From: Acidimicrobiales bacterium
Lineage (GTDB): Bacteria > Actinomycetota > Acidimicrobiia > Acidimicrobiales > AC-14
Direction: 5' to 3'
Length of the DNA: 64,000 bases
NCBI GenBank assembly: GCA_025463925.1
Contig: JAODBK010000046.1
Span: forward strand, 34,735 to 98,734
The position numbers and the translations under genes were made by a program. Positions 27,110-34,263 of the stretch are shown one piece after another (the first letter of the stretch is position 1; each line of letters opens with the position of its first letter). The notes under the pieces are model-generated. The model worked only from the letters and a program-made list of their open reading frames with translations, did not search any database and was not told where the DNA came from.

Positions 27110-29205
27110 GCTTCCTCCCTCGGGACACACGCCTCGACCAAGACCCCGCACGGTGATGCGCTCTCCACCCGGACCGAGCCGCCGGCGGCGGCGATCACCC
27201 GACGCATGCCGAGGATTCCGACGTGCAGGCCATCGCCGTTGGGACTCTCGGCGAGGCCGACACCATCGTCGGATACTCGGAGCGAGACGTGGTCCTCACC
27301 GAATCTCAGATGGATGTGCACGGCGGTGCCGCGCGAGTGACGCCAGGCGTTCATCAGAGCTTCGTGCGCGACCCGGTACAGCGCCTGCTCCACCCGACCA
27401 GGCATCCGTACTGCACGACCGTGCACCGCCACCTTGATCGTGATCCCACTGTCGGCCGCGACGGAGCGGGCAAGGGCTCGGATCGACGGCGCCATTCCGC
27501 GCTGCGCGGCCGGCAGGAAGCTGAGCGCCAAGATCGCTTCGTCGATCTGGTGCTTCCCGCGGCCGGCCAGTTCGACCAGACGGCAAGCTTGCGCAGCCAG
27601 GCTCGGGTCGTGCTCCAGCTGCTCTTGGAGCCGGCCGGCCAGCAGGCCGACCGCAATGAAGAGCTGACCCGCAGTGTCGTGGAGGTCGGCCGCCATGCGG
27701 TCACGCTCGTTCTCGATGGCCTGATCCCGCCGCGCCTCTTCCAACTCCGCGCGGAGCGCCCCTCGACTGGCGACCTCAGCAATGCCGGTCGCCAATGCCT
27801 CGAGGAACGAGCGTTGCGCCGTCTCGAGCGAAGCCGGGCGGGCACGGATCGTCCCGACGAGCCGACCGCCGAGCCGCATCGGGATCGCCAGCGACCCGTC
27901 GGCCAGCTCGACGCAGCCATCGTTCGCCTTCCAGGCGGCCCGCTCCTGGGGCGTCGGTCGGTCGCCACCGAGATGGCGAGCGAGTTTCGGGTCGCGGAAG
28001 GTCACGCCCACGGCCTTGATGCCGTGGCTCTGGAGCAGCCTGTTGAGGCCGGCGACGAAGTCGCCGGCGTTGCCGCCTTCGGCCAGCGTCGCGCTCACGT
28101 GGTACAGCGCATCGAGCCTCCGCAGTTGGTGTGACAAGCGGCCGAGGAGCTCGTGGCGCTCGAGCGCGGCAGCCGCGATCGCCGCCAGTGCCTCCGCGGC
28201 GGCGCGTTCCTCGTCATCGAGGCGGGTGTCGTCGTCGAAGCCCAACAACGCCGCGCCGCTCGTCTCACCGTCGATGAGGAGGGGCAGCAGGAGATACCAC
28301 GAGGCGCCGACCTCCCGGGCACCGAGGAACTCGTCGAGCCAAGGTTCGTCACGGAGGTCGACCGGGCGCTTGGCTTCCGCCCACGCCACGCCCAGCTCGT
28401 CGATGATCCGCGCCGGAATCTCGCTGAGCGGCATCGGCGTCAGGACTGGGCGGGTGTTGCGGGCCGCGACCGACGTGAGTACGTCGCGGTCGAGGTCCAC
28501 GAGCGCGATGACGCAGACACGCGCGCCGAGGAGCTCGCTGTAGCTGTCGGCGAGCCGTTCGACGATCTCACTTGGCGTGAGCGGGGCGGCGAGCGCGGCG
28601 GCGCCGCGGGCGAGCGCGGCTTGCAAGCGGGCCCGCCGGCGAACCATCTCGAAGGGCCGGGCGTTGCTGACCGCCATCCCGGCATACGACGCCAGGGTCT
28701 CGAGCGTGCGGAGCTCCTCAGCCCCGAACGAGTGTGTGGCCGCCCAGTCGAGCGTCATCAGGCCGCATGGTTTCCCCGCGCACCGAAGGGCCATCATCGC
28801 CACGCCACGCAACGAGAAGGTGTCGACCCACTCACGCGGGATGAGCTCACTCTCTCGCGCGTCCTCGAGCGCGATCGCTCCGCCCTCCAGGAAGTGTCGA
28901 GCTCGGTTGGCGTCCACCGCGACCGGCTTCATCGTTCGGAATGCCTGCCAGTGCTCTGGAGACGGCTGGCGCGCGATCGACACCGCGGGATACAACCGCG
29001 TCTCCTCCAAGAGGAAGATGCTGCAGCGATCGGCACCTGACGTCTCGCGCGTGATCTCAGCAAGGAGGCGCAACACCTCTTTCAACTCGAGCGGCGAGTT
29101 CAGCGCGGTCGAGACGCGCCAGAGAAGTTCCTCGGCATCGTTCGAGGAGCGGGCGAGGCGCTGCGCGCGTGGGTCCAGCTGCAATGCGATGCCCCCCTGA
29201 TCCAT
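27106..29205 (-). CDS. Soluble GAF-domain histidine kinase 1
   Basis: About 699 residues, no membrane segment. Two clear GAF domains (about 35-175 and 200-345) and a third GAF-like stretch precede the HisKA_3 dimerisation helix with RMAADLHDTAGQ (phospho-His near 510). An HATPase domain follows (HEALMNAWRHSR N-box; DDGVGLAE; GLHVGILGMRRV). It should sense an internal signal and phosphorylate regulator 1, encoded next with a 4-bp overlap. I prefer ATG 29205 (after CTCGGGG) over an upstream in-frame GTG at 29265, because box element e overlaps that GTG. A paralogue lies immediately upstream (29955-31532). Confidence 0.9.
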   Translation of the reverse strand: MDQGGIALQLDPRAQRLARSSNDAEELLWRVSTALNSPLELKEVLRLLAEITRETSGADRCSIFLLEETRLYPAVSIARQPSPEHWQAFRTMKPVAVDANRARHFLEGGAIALEDARESELIPREWVDTFSLRGVAMMALRCAGKPCGLMTLDWAATHSFGAEELRTLETLASYAGMAVSNARPFEMVRRRARLQAALARGAAALAAPLTPSEIVERLADSYSELLGARVCVIALVDLDRDVLTSVAARNTRPVLTPMPLSEIPARIIDELGVAWAEAKRPVDLRDEPWLDEFLGAREVGASWYLLLPLLIDGETSGAALLGFDDDTRLDDEERAAAEALAAIAAAALERHELLGRLSHQLRRLDALYHVSATLAEGGNAGDFVAGLNRLLQSHGIKAVGVTFRDPKLARHLGGDRPTPQERAAWKANDGCVELADGSLAIPMRLGGRLVGTIRARPASLETAQRSFLEALATGIAEVASRGALRAELEEARRDQAIENERDRMAADLHDTAGQLFIAVGLLAGRLQEQLEHDPSLAAQACRLVELAGRGKHQIDEAILALSFLPAAQRGMAPSIRALARSVAADSGITIKVAVHGRAVRMPGRVEQALYRVAHEALMNAWRHSRGTAVHIHLRFGEDHVSLRVSDDGVGLAESPNGDGLHVGILGMRRVIAAAGGSVRVESASPCGVLVEACVPREEA

Positions 29206-29263
29206 CACCCCGAGTGACCCGTTGTTGTCGGCCCTGATCAATTGGCTGGCCACCACGTCGTTC

Positions 29264-29318
29264 ACCTTCCGCCGTTCGGTTGAACTCGACGGTCGGGTTC
29301 GGGTGAGGATTCACCCGG
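29264..29318 (-). promoter_or_regulatory. Envelope-regulon box element e
   Basis: On the minus strand: CCGGGTGA, 3 nt, CTCACCCG (perfect palindrome with 4-nt spacer, as in element c), then 23 bp from box 2 to TCAACCGAACGGCGGAAGG. It ends ~60 nt before the preferred kinase 1 start, so the kinase-regulator-NlpC operon carries the same element as the envelope genes. Confidence 0.66.
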
Positions 29319-29328
29319 TCCACCGCAG

Positions 29329-29958
29329 TCAAACCAGACCTTCACGGATGACGATGCCGGCGGCCTCGGCCCGATCGTTCGCCTTGAGCTTCTTCATCGC
29401 GTGGTGGAGATGGGTTTTCACTGTCTGTTCCGAGACGCCCAGTTCGCGCCCGATCTCCCGATTGGTCAGGCCCCGGGGCAGGAGCTCGAGCACGCGCATC
29501 TCTTGCAAGGTGAGCCCGAACGGCCCCTTGGCCCGTCGGCCTTTGGTGGCCAACGTGACGAGCTTCCCGGCGGTGCGGGGATCCACGAAGGTGCCACTGG
29601 ACGCGACGGTGCGAACGGCGAGGCGCAACATTGCCGGCTCGGACTCCTTCACCGCGAAGCCCTTGGCGCCGGCGGTGAAGGCCGCGAGGATGAGGTTCTC
29701 GCTCGGAAAGCTCGTGAGCATCAGCACCCGGATCCTCGGGAACTTCGCGGACAGCGCGGCACAGACATCGGTGCCACTCATGCCCGGAAGTCGAACGTCG
29801 AGCACGACGACGTCGGGCCGGAGCGTTGCCGCTTGGGTCATGGCCAGCTCGCCGGTCGCGACCTGGCCGACGACCTCGAAGTCAGGTTCAGCTCCGAGGA
29901 TCGCCGCGATGCCTTCCCGGACCACCGGATGGTCGTCGACGACCAGAATCTTGATCAT
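29329..29958 (-). CDS. NarL/LuxR-family response regulator 2
   Basis: A 209-residue regulator with VDDHPVV, phosphoacceptor VVLDVRLPG (Asp near 54), LTSFPS and FAVK in the receiver, and the HTH LTLQEMRVLELLPRGLTNRE then VSEQTVKTHLHHAMKKL. ATG 29958 overlaps the stop of kinase 2 by ATGA. The recognition helices of regulators 1 and 2 are very similar, so they may bind related or the same DNA sites. The 3' end lies close to kinase 1's promoter element e. Confidence 0.93.
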   Translation of the reverse strand: MIKILVVDDHPVVREGIAAILGAEPDFEVVGQVATGELAMTQAATLRPDVVVLDVRLPGMSGTDVCAALSAKFPRIRVLMLTSFPSENLILAAFTAGAKGFAVKESEPAMLRLAVRTVASSGTFVDPRTAGKLVTLATKGRRAKGPFGLTLQEMRVLELLPRGLTNREIGRELGVSEQTVKTHLHHAMKKLKANDRAEAAGIVIREGLV

Positions 29959-31532
29959 CGAGACCCCACCTCGATGCGCGCCTCCACGATGAGCCCCCGC
30001 ATCGGGGCGTTGCGAACCCGCAGGGTTCCTCCGACCTCCCTCATGGCGCGGCGCATGCTGTTGATCCCGACGTGCACCCCCTCGTCGACGTGGCGCAGCC
30101 CGAGGCCCACGCCATCGTCGACGACGCGCAGCACCACGCCCGCCGAATCGAACGTGAGGCTGACGCGTACGAACGCGCAGCGGGCATGGCGCCACGCGTT
30201 GTTGATTGCCTGATGGGCGACGCGGAACAACGCTCGCTCGAGCCGTGGCCCGACCAGCGAAGTGGGGCCTTCGGACTCGACCGTGACCGAGATGGCACTG
30301 TCGGACTCGATCGAGCGGGCCAGCGCCCGCAGCGAAGGCAGCAGACCGCGCCGGGTCGCCGGGACGAAGCTGAGCGCCCGAACGGCCTGCTCGATCTCCC
30401 ACTTCCCCTGGTCGGCCAGCTCGGCCAAGCGGGCGACCCGCGCCCGCCAAGGCGAGTCGACCGGCAGCTCCTCCATCTGCCGCCGGGCAAGGAGCCCGAC
30501 GGCGACGAAGATCTGACTCGCGGTGTCGTGGAGATCCGCCGCCATGCGGTCGCGCTCGGCTATGACGGCCTTCTCACGGGCCGCGTCCTCGAGCGCCCGG
30601 CGGAGGACGGTGCGACGGGCGAGGTCGGCGAGCTCGCTACCGACGGCTTCCAAGAAGGAGCGTTGGTCGCCGCCGATGTCGCACGGAAGCACCCTCATGC
30701 TTCCGACGACCCGTGTTCCGAGGAGCATCGGAACTGCCAACGACCCGTCCGGCAGCAAGCAGGCGCCGGCGTGGGCCCGCTCGTATGGGTGGGGTCGCGC
30801 CCCGCCGAACTGACGAGCGAGTCGCCGGTCCCGGAACGCCATCGACACGATCCGGATGTCGTGCTCCTCGAGCAACTCGTTGAGCTTCGCGACCAACGCG
30901 TCGGCGTCGGTGCCTTCGGTGAGCACGGTGCCCAGGCGGCGGATCGCGTCGCTCTGCCGGTACTGCCGCTGTGCGACCTCGTCGAGCCGGGCGTTGCGAA
31001 TGGCGACGCCCGCGCACAGGCCGATCGCATGGAGGGCTCGCAACTCCGCCGGAGCGAGGACTCGATCCGCTCGCAAGCGCACGTCCATCAGGCCGCATGC
31101 ATGGCCGGCGGCGGTCAGCGGTACCAGCACGGTACGGGCGGAACCTGAATGTTCGGCGACCAACGGCTGGTTCGGCGCGTCGCCCGCCATGGCCGCGTTG
31201 ACGAGCAGCTGGCCAGCGGCCAGGAATTCCCGTTGCCGGTCGGTGAGCTTCCGAGGCCGGGCATCGGCCACACCCGGGGCACCGTCACGTCGGCCGACAC
31301 CACTGGCCGCTCCCGGCCGGAGGACGTCGCCGTCCAACAGCAGCAGGGAGCAGCTCGCGGCGCTGGTCAAGTCGACCGTGAGGTCGGCCAGCACACCGAG
31401 AACGTGTGGCAAGTCGAGCGTCGAGTTGAGGGTCAGCGCGACCCGTTGCAGCAATTGGGCATCCACGTCGGGCGGACGCCAACTCGGCGTCGTCACCGAA
31501 GCGGCGCTCCGATGGGCGATGTCCGTGACCAT
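29955..31532 (-). CDS. Soluble GAF-domain histidine kinase 2
   Basis: A 525-residue cytoplasmic kinase: N-terminal GAF domain (~25-185), a second smaller GAF-like region (~200-310), HisKA_3 with RMAADLHDTASQ (His near 335), and HATPase (HQAINNAWRHAR; DDGVGLGLRH; GINSMRRAM). It is a shorter paralogue of kinase 1, lacking one GAF unit; the last ~230 residues align without major gaps. ATG 31532 was chosen from the start of conserved sequence. The 199-bp upstream region divergent from the sigma-factor gene lacks a convincing copy of the recurrent box. Probably forms a two-gene operon with regulator 2. Confidence 0.9.
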   Translation of the reverse strand: MVTDIAHRSAASVTTPSWRPPDVDAQLLQRVALTLNSTLDLPHVLGVLADLTVDLTSAASCSLLLLDGDVLRPGAASGVGRRDGAPGVADARPRKLTDRQREFLAAGQLLVNAAMAGDAPNQPLVAEHSGSARTVLVPLTAAGHACGLMDVRLRADRVLAPAELRALHAIGLCAGVAIRNARLDEVAQRQYRQSDAIRRLGTVLTEGTDADALVAKLNELLEEHDIRIVSMAFRDRRLARQFGGARPHPYERAHAGACLLPDGSLAVPMLLGTRVVGSMRVLPCDIGGDQRSFLEAVGSELADLARRTVLRRALEDAAREKAVIAERDRMAADLHDTASQIFVAVGLLARRQMEELPVDSPWRARVARLAELADQGKWEIEQAVRALSFVPATRRGLLPSLRALARSIESDSAISVTVESEGPTSLVGPRLERALFRVAHQAINNAWRHARCAFVRVSLTFDSAGVVLRVVDDGVGLGLRHVDEGVHVGINSMRRAMREVGGTLRVRNAPMRGLIVEARIEVGSR

Positions 31533-31746
31533 GCACTTGTAGTACGAACGGTGCCGGCGGTTCCTGACGCGGCAGACGCGCCACCATCGCAATGGTCGTT
31601 CGCTTCGAAAACCCGGGTGGTACGGAGAAGACGCCGATCGCCTTACGGTGGATTTGTCGCTCGTCCGTGCGATCGGAGTGACGGCAGGATGCCGACCCCG
31701 CTCCGTCGAAGTCGTATGAGGAACAGGCCGGGTGAGGGGGACCGCC

Positions 31747-32811
31747 GTGGCCGGCGTGATTGTCGAAATATTTGAAGATGCGCGTTGCCAGTCCACGCGC
31801 CTGACCGAGGCCGACTCATTCGACGCGATCTTTCGGCGGTTCGGGCCCCGAGCCTCTCGTCTGGCATTTCGGCTGACCCAGGATCGGGCGGCTGCCGAGG
31901 ACGTCAGCCAGGAGGCGTTTCTCCGCGTTCTGAAGAACCTCGATCAGTTCGATCGCTCGCGGCCGATGTGGCCATGGCTCCGCACGATCGTCACGAACGT
32001 GGCCATCGACTATCAGCGAAGTCGGGCCCGATTGGACGTGATGGATCCCGCGGACCAGGCGCTGCCCGAGGAGGGCTACATCCGATCGGAAGATCGGCGA
32101 GCACTGATCGAGGCACTGTCGAGAGTTCCGGCTCGGCAGCGCGCCGCGCTCGCCCTGCGATATCTCGAGGACTGGGACACGAAGCAGGCATCAGAGTTCT
32201 TCGGCCTGTCGATCCCGGCCCTCGAGCAGCTGTTGTTTCGCGCGCGCGCACGACTGCGCCGCGAATATGAGCGGGCCGGCAGCGGCTTGCGAACCGTCGT
32301 CGGGCCGGCGGCGGTGCGAACGGCCGCGAGGGTCACGGCACGGCTCCGCCGGCTCCGGTCCAGGCTGCACGAGCACGCCGCGCGATTCGGCGTCATCGCC
32401 ACGAGCGCGCTCGCCAACACACTCGCCAACGCGGCGTTGGTCGCGACCATGCTCACCGTGGTCGGTGCCACCCAGGCGACCGCGCTCGCCACCGCACAAG
32501 CCGCCCCGAGTCTCGGCCCGGCATCGTGGGTGTCGAGCGCGACGCTGGCCGTTGCTCCGTCGAACGCCGGCTCAGCGGCGGGTCGAGCGACATCGGTGTC
32601 GGTCGTCGCCGGTAACGACCGGAGCCTCGTCACGGCGACGGCGTCAGGGCGGCTCTCGCGGACCGACGAGAAGGCCTCGCTGAACGGCCAGCTGCTTGCC
32701 AGGGTCGGGAAGCAACCGGCGATCGTCGACACTGCGCCGTGGATCTACTGCGACTCACCGACGCGGCAACAGCTGTGTGACGCCGTCGACCGCGTCCCGC
32801 CCATCCGGTAG
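31747..32811 (+). CDS. ECF-type sigma factor with C-terminal hydrophobic extension
   Basis: About 354 residues. Region 2 (FDAIFRRFGPRASRLAFRLT, QDRAAAEDVSQEAFLRVLKN, MWPWLRTIVTNVAIDYQRSR) and region 4 (RALIEALSRVPARQRAALAL, DTKQASEFFGLSIPALEQLL) fill the first ~175 residues. The remaining ~180 residues are unusual for a sigma factor: a basic hinge, a hydrophobic stretch (TLANAALVATMLTVVGATQA) and a Ser/Ala-rich tail ending with two cysteines (IYCDSPTRQQLCDAV). This looks like a membrane-tethered sigma factor with an extracytoplasmic tail. GTG 31747 follows GAGGGGGACC; GTG 31732 is an alternative. It is divergent from kinase 2 and converges with a small secreted protein. Confidence 0.85.
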   Translation: MAGVIVEIFEDARCQSTRLTEADSFDAIFRRFGPRASRLAFRLTQDRAAAEDVSQEAFLRVLKNLDQFDRSRPMWPWLRTIVTNVAIDYQRSRARLDVMDPADQALPEEGYIRSEDRRALIEALSRVPARQRAALALRYLEDWDTKQASEFFGLSIPALEQLLFRARARLRREYERAGSGLRTVVGPAAVRTAARVTARLRRLRSRLHEHAARFGVIATSALANTLANAALVATMLTVVGATQATALATAQAAPSLGPASWVSSATLAVAPSNAGSAAGRATSVSVVAGNDRSLVTATASGRLSRTDEKASLNGQLLARVGKQPAIVDTAPWIYCDSPTRQQLCDAVDRVPPIR

Positions 32812-32821
32812 CGGCCCGTCA

Positions 32822-33100
32822 TCAGATCGGGCAGGGCACCCATACCTGCGTCTCGACCAACGCCACGCCCGGCAGACCGGCGCGGGTCGGGCCGGATCCG
32901 CCGCAGATCGGCCATGGCGTGGGGGCGACACACTGCTTCGGCCCGAGGACCCAGTGGTCGGTCGGGCTCAGGAGCTCGTAGGACGCCTCGGCATACACGC
33001 AATCGGCGCGGGCCGGTGCTCCGAGAAGTTGAGGGCCGGCGAACGCTCCGAGCGCCATTCCGATGATGACGAGGATCCGGACGGTTCGAAGTCGGCGCAC
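32822..33100 (-). CDS. Small secreted Cys-containing protein
   Basis: A 92-residue protein with a signal peptide (VRILVIIGMALGAFAG...ARA) and a mature part of about 60 residues with four cysteines (ADCVYAE, KQCVAP, PICGG, VPCPI) that could form two disulfides. No family recognised. GTG 33100 is preceded by GGGAGG. Its stop is 10 bp from the stop of the sigma-factor gene. Box element f (33241-33260) lies 140 bp upstream, linking it to the envelope set. Confidence 0.7.
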   Translation of the reverse strand: MRRLRTVRILVIIGMALGAFAGPQLLGAPARADCVYAEASYELLSPTDHWVLGPKQCVAPTPWPICGGSGPTRAGLPGVALVETQVWVPCPI

Positions 33101-33240
33101 AGGGACCTCCCACGTCGGGGAGCCCGCCGCCTGCGTCGCGGCACGCGTGACGCGACGACCGGCAGGGCTCCGCTGAGATGGGGCCCCGAGCCAGTACGGA
33201 CGCGACCCCGATTCGCAACGTACGAGTGAGGTGGCGCGCG

Positions 33241-33260
33241 TTCTTCCGGCATTCGGGTGA
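33241..33260 (-). promoter_or_regulatory. Envelope-regulon box element f, minus orientation
   Basis: The minus strand reads TCACCCGAATGCCGGAAGAA, a close match to the third box of element c. About 22 bp before it the minus strand reads TCCCCCG, a possible degenerate box 2. It serves the small secreted protein gene. The surrounding 33101-33496 stretch has no gene; it holds this element, the divergent copy at 33299 and the XRE promoter. Confidence 0.55.
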
Positions 33261-33298
33261 CGGCCGGTGACTCGGCGGGGGAAGAACCGCGCAATTGG

Positions 33299-33318
33299 TC
33301 ACCCGATCGGTGGAAGAC
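33299..33318 (+). promoter_or_regulatory. Envelope-regulon box element f, plus orientation
   Basis: The plus strand reads TCACCCGATCGGTGGAAGAC, a third-box match, followed at once by CGGGTGA. It points toward the XRE regulator gene (start 33497), but the XRE gene also has its own -10 block at 33460, so the target is uncertain. Confidence 0.42.
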
Positions 33319-33459
33319 CGGGTGAACGATCCGCCTTCATGCTGCAACTCACCCGGAAGTCGGCGGCCACCCGGCGTTTGAACGCGGCAGGATGCAACGA
33401 CCCGATCGCCGTCGGCTACGACGGCTCCTTGACGGGCATGATGCTGTGGATCGTCTGGA

Positions 33460-33477
33460 GACGTATAGTCGTCGACC
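33460..33477 (+). promoter_or_regulatory. Promoter/operator of second XRE regulator
   Basis: GACGTATAGTCGTCGACC contains a good -10 hexamer TATAGT ending 27 nt before the ATG. The block matches the one upstream of the paralogous XRE gene (5130-5148) over almost its whole length. Confidence 0.55.
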
Positions 33478-33496
33478 CACTGAAAATCGGCAGATC

Positions 33497-33730
33497 ATGA
33501 CGCCCATCGACAGCCCTTCCCCGTCAGCAGCCCTCGGCCAACGCGTCCGCGCTCGTCGTCACGAGCTCCGGCTGTCCCAGGAACAGCTCGCTGAGCAGTC
33601 CGGCCTCCACCGCACCCTCGTCGGATCGGTCGAGCGGGGCGAGCGCAACGTGTCGGTCAACAACATCGTGCGGCTGGCTGCCGCCTTGGAGATCGATGCC
33701 GGGGACTTGGTGCAGGGCCTGACGCAGTGA
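33497..33730 (+). CDS. XRE-family transcriptional regulator (paralogue)
   Basis: A 77-residue single helix-turn-helix protein: LGQRVRARRHELRLSQEQLA, SGLHRTLVGSVERGERN, NNIVRLAAALEIDAGDLVQGL. Same architecture as the regulator at 4852-5112. ATG 33497 is the only start consistent with the conserved promoter spacing. Its stop is 1 bp from the stop of the convergent DUF2325-like gene. The two XRE regulators bracket most of the envelope island; whether they regulate it is unknown. Confidence 0.87.
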   Translation: MTPIDSPSPSAALGQRVRARRHELRLSQEQLAEQSGLHRTLVGSVERGERNVSVNNIVRLAAALEIDAGDLVQGLTQ

Positions 33731-33731
33731 C

Positions 33732-34160
33732 TCAGCGCCCCACCGGCTCGGACCGGCCGGTCGGTGTGGTGACCAGCTCGACGGCCTGCTCCACCGCCCG
33801 CTCGATGGCTGCCCGGCCGTGGCCGGTGCAGGCAACCCAGGGAAGGCCAGCCTGTCCGGCGCTGCGGCGCAGCCGCTGTCCGAGCATCGTGCGAACGTAG
33901 GACATCAGCACGACGACGTCCGCCCCGCCGTAGCGCGCCTCGACGCGAGCGGCTTCCTTCGGCCAGTTCGAGCGCCAGCCGGTCGGGAACCACTCGATCC
34001 GCACCCGTCCGCCGAATCGCCGGCCGACCGAGGTCTCGATGGGGTGGTGGTACCGGTCCTGGGTCTCGTTGCCGCCGACGAACAGCACCGTGATCGATGC
34101 GCCGGACGAGGTGCGGGGGTCTTCGCGGCCGATGCTCATAGAGAGGAGACTCATAGTCAT
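33732..34160 (-). CDS. DUF2325-like protein
   Basis: A 142-residue cytoplasmic protein. The central part has the features of DUF2325: ITVLFVGGNETQDRYHHPIE at the start of a Rossmann-like fold, GADVVVLMSYVR, and a terminal CTGHGRAAIERAVEQAVE resembling the family's final H-[SG]-G segment. The biochemical role is not established. ATG 34160 follows GCGGGAGCG. It converges with the XRE gene, and box element h lies ~60 bp upstream. Confidence 0.65.
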   Translation of the reverse strand: MTMSLLSMSIGREDPRTSSGASITVLFVGGNETQDRYHHPIETSVGRRFGGRVRIEWFPTGWRSNWPKEAARVEARYGGADVVVLMSYVRTMLGQRLRRSAGQAGLPWVACTGHGRAAIERAVEQAVELVTTPTGRSEPVGR

Positions 34161-34220
34161 CGCTCCCGCACCGCCGATGCAATCGAATCGCGACCCGTCG
34201 GGGGAGCACTCACACGAGTT

Positions 34221-34248
34221 TCTTCCGACACTCACCCATGTGGGGGAA
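34221..34248 (-). promoter_or_regulatory. Envelope-regulon box element h
   Basis: The minus strand reads TTCCCCCACATGGGTGAG, then GTCGGAAGA. It resembles element g (TTCCCCCGATCGGGTGAAGG) over 17 positions with the GGAAG part displaced. Weaker than the others. It lies upstream of the DUF2325-like gene and just inside the 36.3 kb gene's 3' flank. Confidence 0.38.
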
Positions 34249-34263
34249 CTCAGGGGCCGAGCG

